Positions 12,688 to 14,230 of a DNA stretch of 14,230 nucleotides are shown here, one piece after another; position 1 is the first letter of the stretch, and each line of letters starts with the position of its first letter. The position numbers and the translations under genes were made by a program. The stretch covers positions 1-14,230 of the forward strand of contig JADGED010000047.1 of NCBI GenBank assembly GCA_016744555.1. Reading direction: 5' to 3'. Source of the DNA: Desulfuromonadaceae bacterium (GTDB lineage: Bacteria > Desulfobacterota > Desulfuromonadia > Desulfuromonadales > Geopsychrobacteraceae). The notes beneath the pieces were generated by a model. That model searched no databases and was not told the origin of the DNA. It saw only the letters and a program-made list of their open reading frames with translations.

Positions 12688-13746
12688 ATGTTCGCTTCGA
12701 AAAAAGATATTGTTGGAATTGATATCGGTTCAAGTGCTGTAAAAATAGTACGTTTGCGTGAATCACGTGGAACGTATCATTTAGTGAATATCGGTATTAT
12801 GCCGTTAGCACCAGAAACGATAGTTGATGGAACTATAATGGATTCGTCTGTTATTGTTGAGTCTATTCGTAACTTGTTGACGTCGATGAAAATTAAGACA
12901 AAGCAGGTGTCCACTTCTGTGTCCGGGCACTCGGTCATTATTAGAAAAATCAATTTACCGGTCATGACAGATGCTGAATTGGAAGCTTCAATTCAGTGGG
13001 AGGCTGAACAGTATATTCCTTTTGATATCTCCGAGGTAAATATAGACTTTCAAATCCTTGGGCCTGACCCAAAAGATCCGGCCCAGATGAATGTGATGCT
13101 GGTTGCGGCAAAGAAGGATTTTGTCGGTGACTATACCTCACTTTTCGCAGAAGCTGGCCTTGAGCCGTTGGTTATGGATATTGACTGCTTTGCTGTTGAG
13201 AATATGTTTGATTACAACTACGGCTTTGTCGATGGTGAAGTTGTTGCGCTGATAGACCTTGGCGCTAGTACTACAAGTGTAAGTATTCTAAAGGGTGATA
13301 CCTCTATTTTTACTCGCGATATTCAAACTGGTGGTACCATGTTGAGCGAGGAATTGCAAAAAAGGCTCGGGATAGGAACTGAAGAGGCTGAGAGGGCGAA
13401 GCTTGGAGATCGAAATATTGCTGATGTCGACCCTGATTCAATTGATGGCATTATGGCTGATGCCATTGAGAATTTGGTGCAGGAGGTGCAGCGGTCGCTT
13501 GATTTTTTTGCGGCAACATCTAGCGATGATCAGGTTTCTCGAATCTACTTAACTGGTGGGGTGTCAAATTCTGTTAAGGTTAGAGAAGCGCTGGTTGAGA
13601 GATTAGGTATTCCGGCGGAGAGGGTCGATCCATTGCGAAATGTGACAATTAGTGAAAAAGAATTTGATACTGAATACTTGGAAGCTGTAGGTTCAATGTT
13701 TTCCGTTGCGATGGGATTGGCGATGAGGAAGGTGGGTGACAAATGA
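12688..13746 (+). CDS. pilM: type IV pilus assembly protein PilM
   Basis: Cytoplasmic actin-like protein that binds the N-terminal tail of PilN and forms the ring under the type IV pilus machine. The 352 residues match the family. Seen: the first phosphate-binding loop IVGIDIGSSAVKIVRL (res 8-23), INLPVMTDAELEASIQWEAEQYIPF (88-112), the second phosphate loop ALIDLGASTTSVSILKG (187-203), SLDFF (270-274), and the adenosine motif RIYLTGGVSN (285-294). The C-terminal helix ends MGLAMRKVGDK. The ribosome site is weak (GGAT 12679-12682). The stop overlaps the pilN start as ATGA (13743-13746), so the two are translationally coupled. Members of this family bind ATP. Confidence 0.97.
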   Translation: MFASKKDIVGIDIGSSAVKIVRLRESRGTYHLVNIGIMPLAPETIVDGTIMDSSVIVESIRNLLTSMKIKTKQVSTSVSGHSVIIRKINLPVMTDAELEASIQWEAEQYIPFDISEVNIDFQILGPDPKDPAQMNVMLVAAKKDFVGDYTSLFAEAGLEPLVMDIDCFAVENMFDYNYGFVDGEVVALIDLGASTTSVSILKGDTSIFTRDIQTGGTMLSEELQKRLGIGTEEAERAKLGDRNIADVDPDSIDGIMADAIENLVQEVQRSLDFFAATSSDDQVSRIYLTGGVSNSVKVREALVERLGIPAERVDPLRNVTISEKEFDTEYLEAVGSMFSVAMGLAMRKVGDK

Positions 13747-14230
13747 TTCGTATAAACCTTCTTCCTGTTCGGGCCGCTCAGAAAAAAGAGCGTATGCGCT
13801 CTTTTTTATCAATATTCGCATTATGCATTGTCTTGGTTTGTATCGGCTGTGGTGCCCTGTATGTTCAAAAAAAATCAGCGGTTAGTGCAGTAAAGGGTGA
13901 AATAGCAGCTATTGACAAGAAGAACAATGACTTAAGGGCTCAGATTGGGCAAGTTAAAGATTTCGAAAAGAAGAAAATTGATTTAGAGAAAAAACTAACA
14001 GTTTTGCAAGATTTGAAGCTTGGCAAGTCGGGTCCAGTGCATTTGTTGGATGAATTAAGTGCTGCATTGCCAAGCAGTCTGTGGTTAACAACATTTTCAG
14101 AGTCAGGCCAAAAGGTTAAGATTTCTGGCGTTGCAGAAAATGAAAATACGGTTGCTGAATTTATGCGTAATTTGGAAGCTTCTCCGTATTATAAGGATAT
14201 TGAATTGTCTGTAACTGAACAGACGATGTC
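13743..14230 (+). CDS. pilN: type IV pilus assembly protein PilN, 5' part (truncated by window edge)
   Basis: Inner-membrane bitopic protein that links PilM in the cytoplasm to PilO/PilP in the periplasm. 162 codons are visible and the frame runs off the right edge. The N-terminus MIRINLLP is the classical PilM-binding motif. It is followed by a basic stretch, a transmembrane helix at about 21-41, a coiled-coil region (43-93) rich in Lys, Glu and Asp, and the start of the ferredoxin-like periplasmic domain with LPSSLWLTTF (109-118) and VKISGVAENENTVAEFMRNLE (125-145). The ATG overlaps the pilM stop. pilO, pilP and pilQ are expected next but cannot be seen. Confidence 0.96.
   Translation, partial: MIRINLLPVRAAQKKERMRSFLSIFALCIVLVCIGCGALYVQKKSAVSAVKGEIAAIDKKNNDLRAQIGQVKDFEKKKIDLEKKLTVLQDLKLGKSGPVHLLDELSAALPSSLWLTTFSESGQKVKISGVAENENTVAEFMRNLEASPYYKDIELSVTEQTM

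Overview
The window looks like chromosomal DNA of a Gram-negative, moderately AT-rich bacterium, most plausibly a deltaproteobacterium of the Desulfuromonadales/Geobacter type. The evidence is two predicted lipoproteins with lipoboxes, a type IV pilus assembly locus with pilM-pilN, and the order dnaE-accA-rlpA, which I associate with Geobacter relatives. This placement is inference; there is no rRNA or other direct marker. There is no tRNA, rRNA, insertion sequence, integrase or CRISPR array. Most of the window is ordinary core genome with a few accessory-looking genes between housekeeping blocks.

Bases 1-4041 (+ strand) hold the 3' part of dnaE (replicative polymerase), accA (fatty-acid synthesis carboxyltransferase alpha) and an rlpA-type lytic transglycosylase lipoprotein with a SPOR domain. 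Bases 4042-4504 form a compact cold-shock module: a leader with a terminator-like hairpin and a possible Shine-Dalgarno switch, a 66-aa CspA-family protein, and a strong GNRA-loop terminator. Bases 4505-4802 are a gene-poor gap with one short coding-like remnant and a small palindrome. Next come a RarD/EamA-type permease (TTG start) and a pyridine nucleotide-disulfide oxidoreductase that has its own promoter and a strong terminator but lacks the usual His-Glu pair of lipoamide dehydrogenase.

On the - strand, tgt (queuosine tRNA modification) is followed by a YfbK-type von Willebrand A lipoprotein. Divergent from tgt is a + strand run: a stand-alone Cas6-like RAMP protein (CRISPR RNA-processing family, but no array or other cas gene here), a 92-aa zinc-ribbon protein and the prepilin peptidase PilD. 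A near-perfect sigma-70 promoter then starts a small XRE-type regulator, followed by pilM and the 5' part of pilN, which overlaps pilM by ATGA. PilD matures type IV pilins, and PilM-PilN form the cytoplasmic/inner-membrane alignment complex of the same machine, so the right end is a pilus locus that continues beyond the window.

The items most worth a second look are the orphan Cas6-like gene embedded next to pilus genes, the odd disulfide oxidoreductase, the structured csp leader and the XRE regulator heading the pilMN operon.
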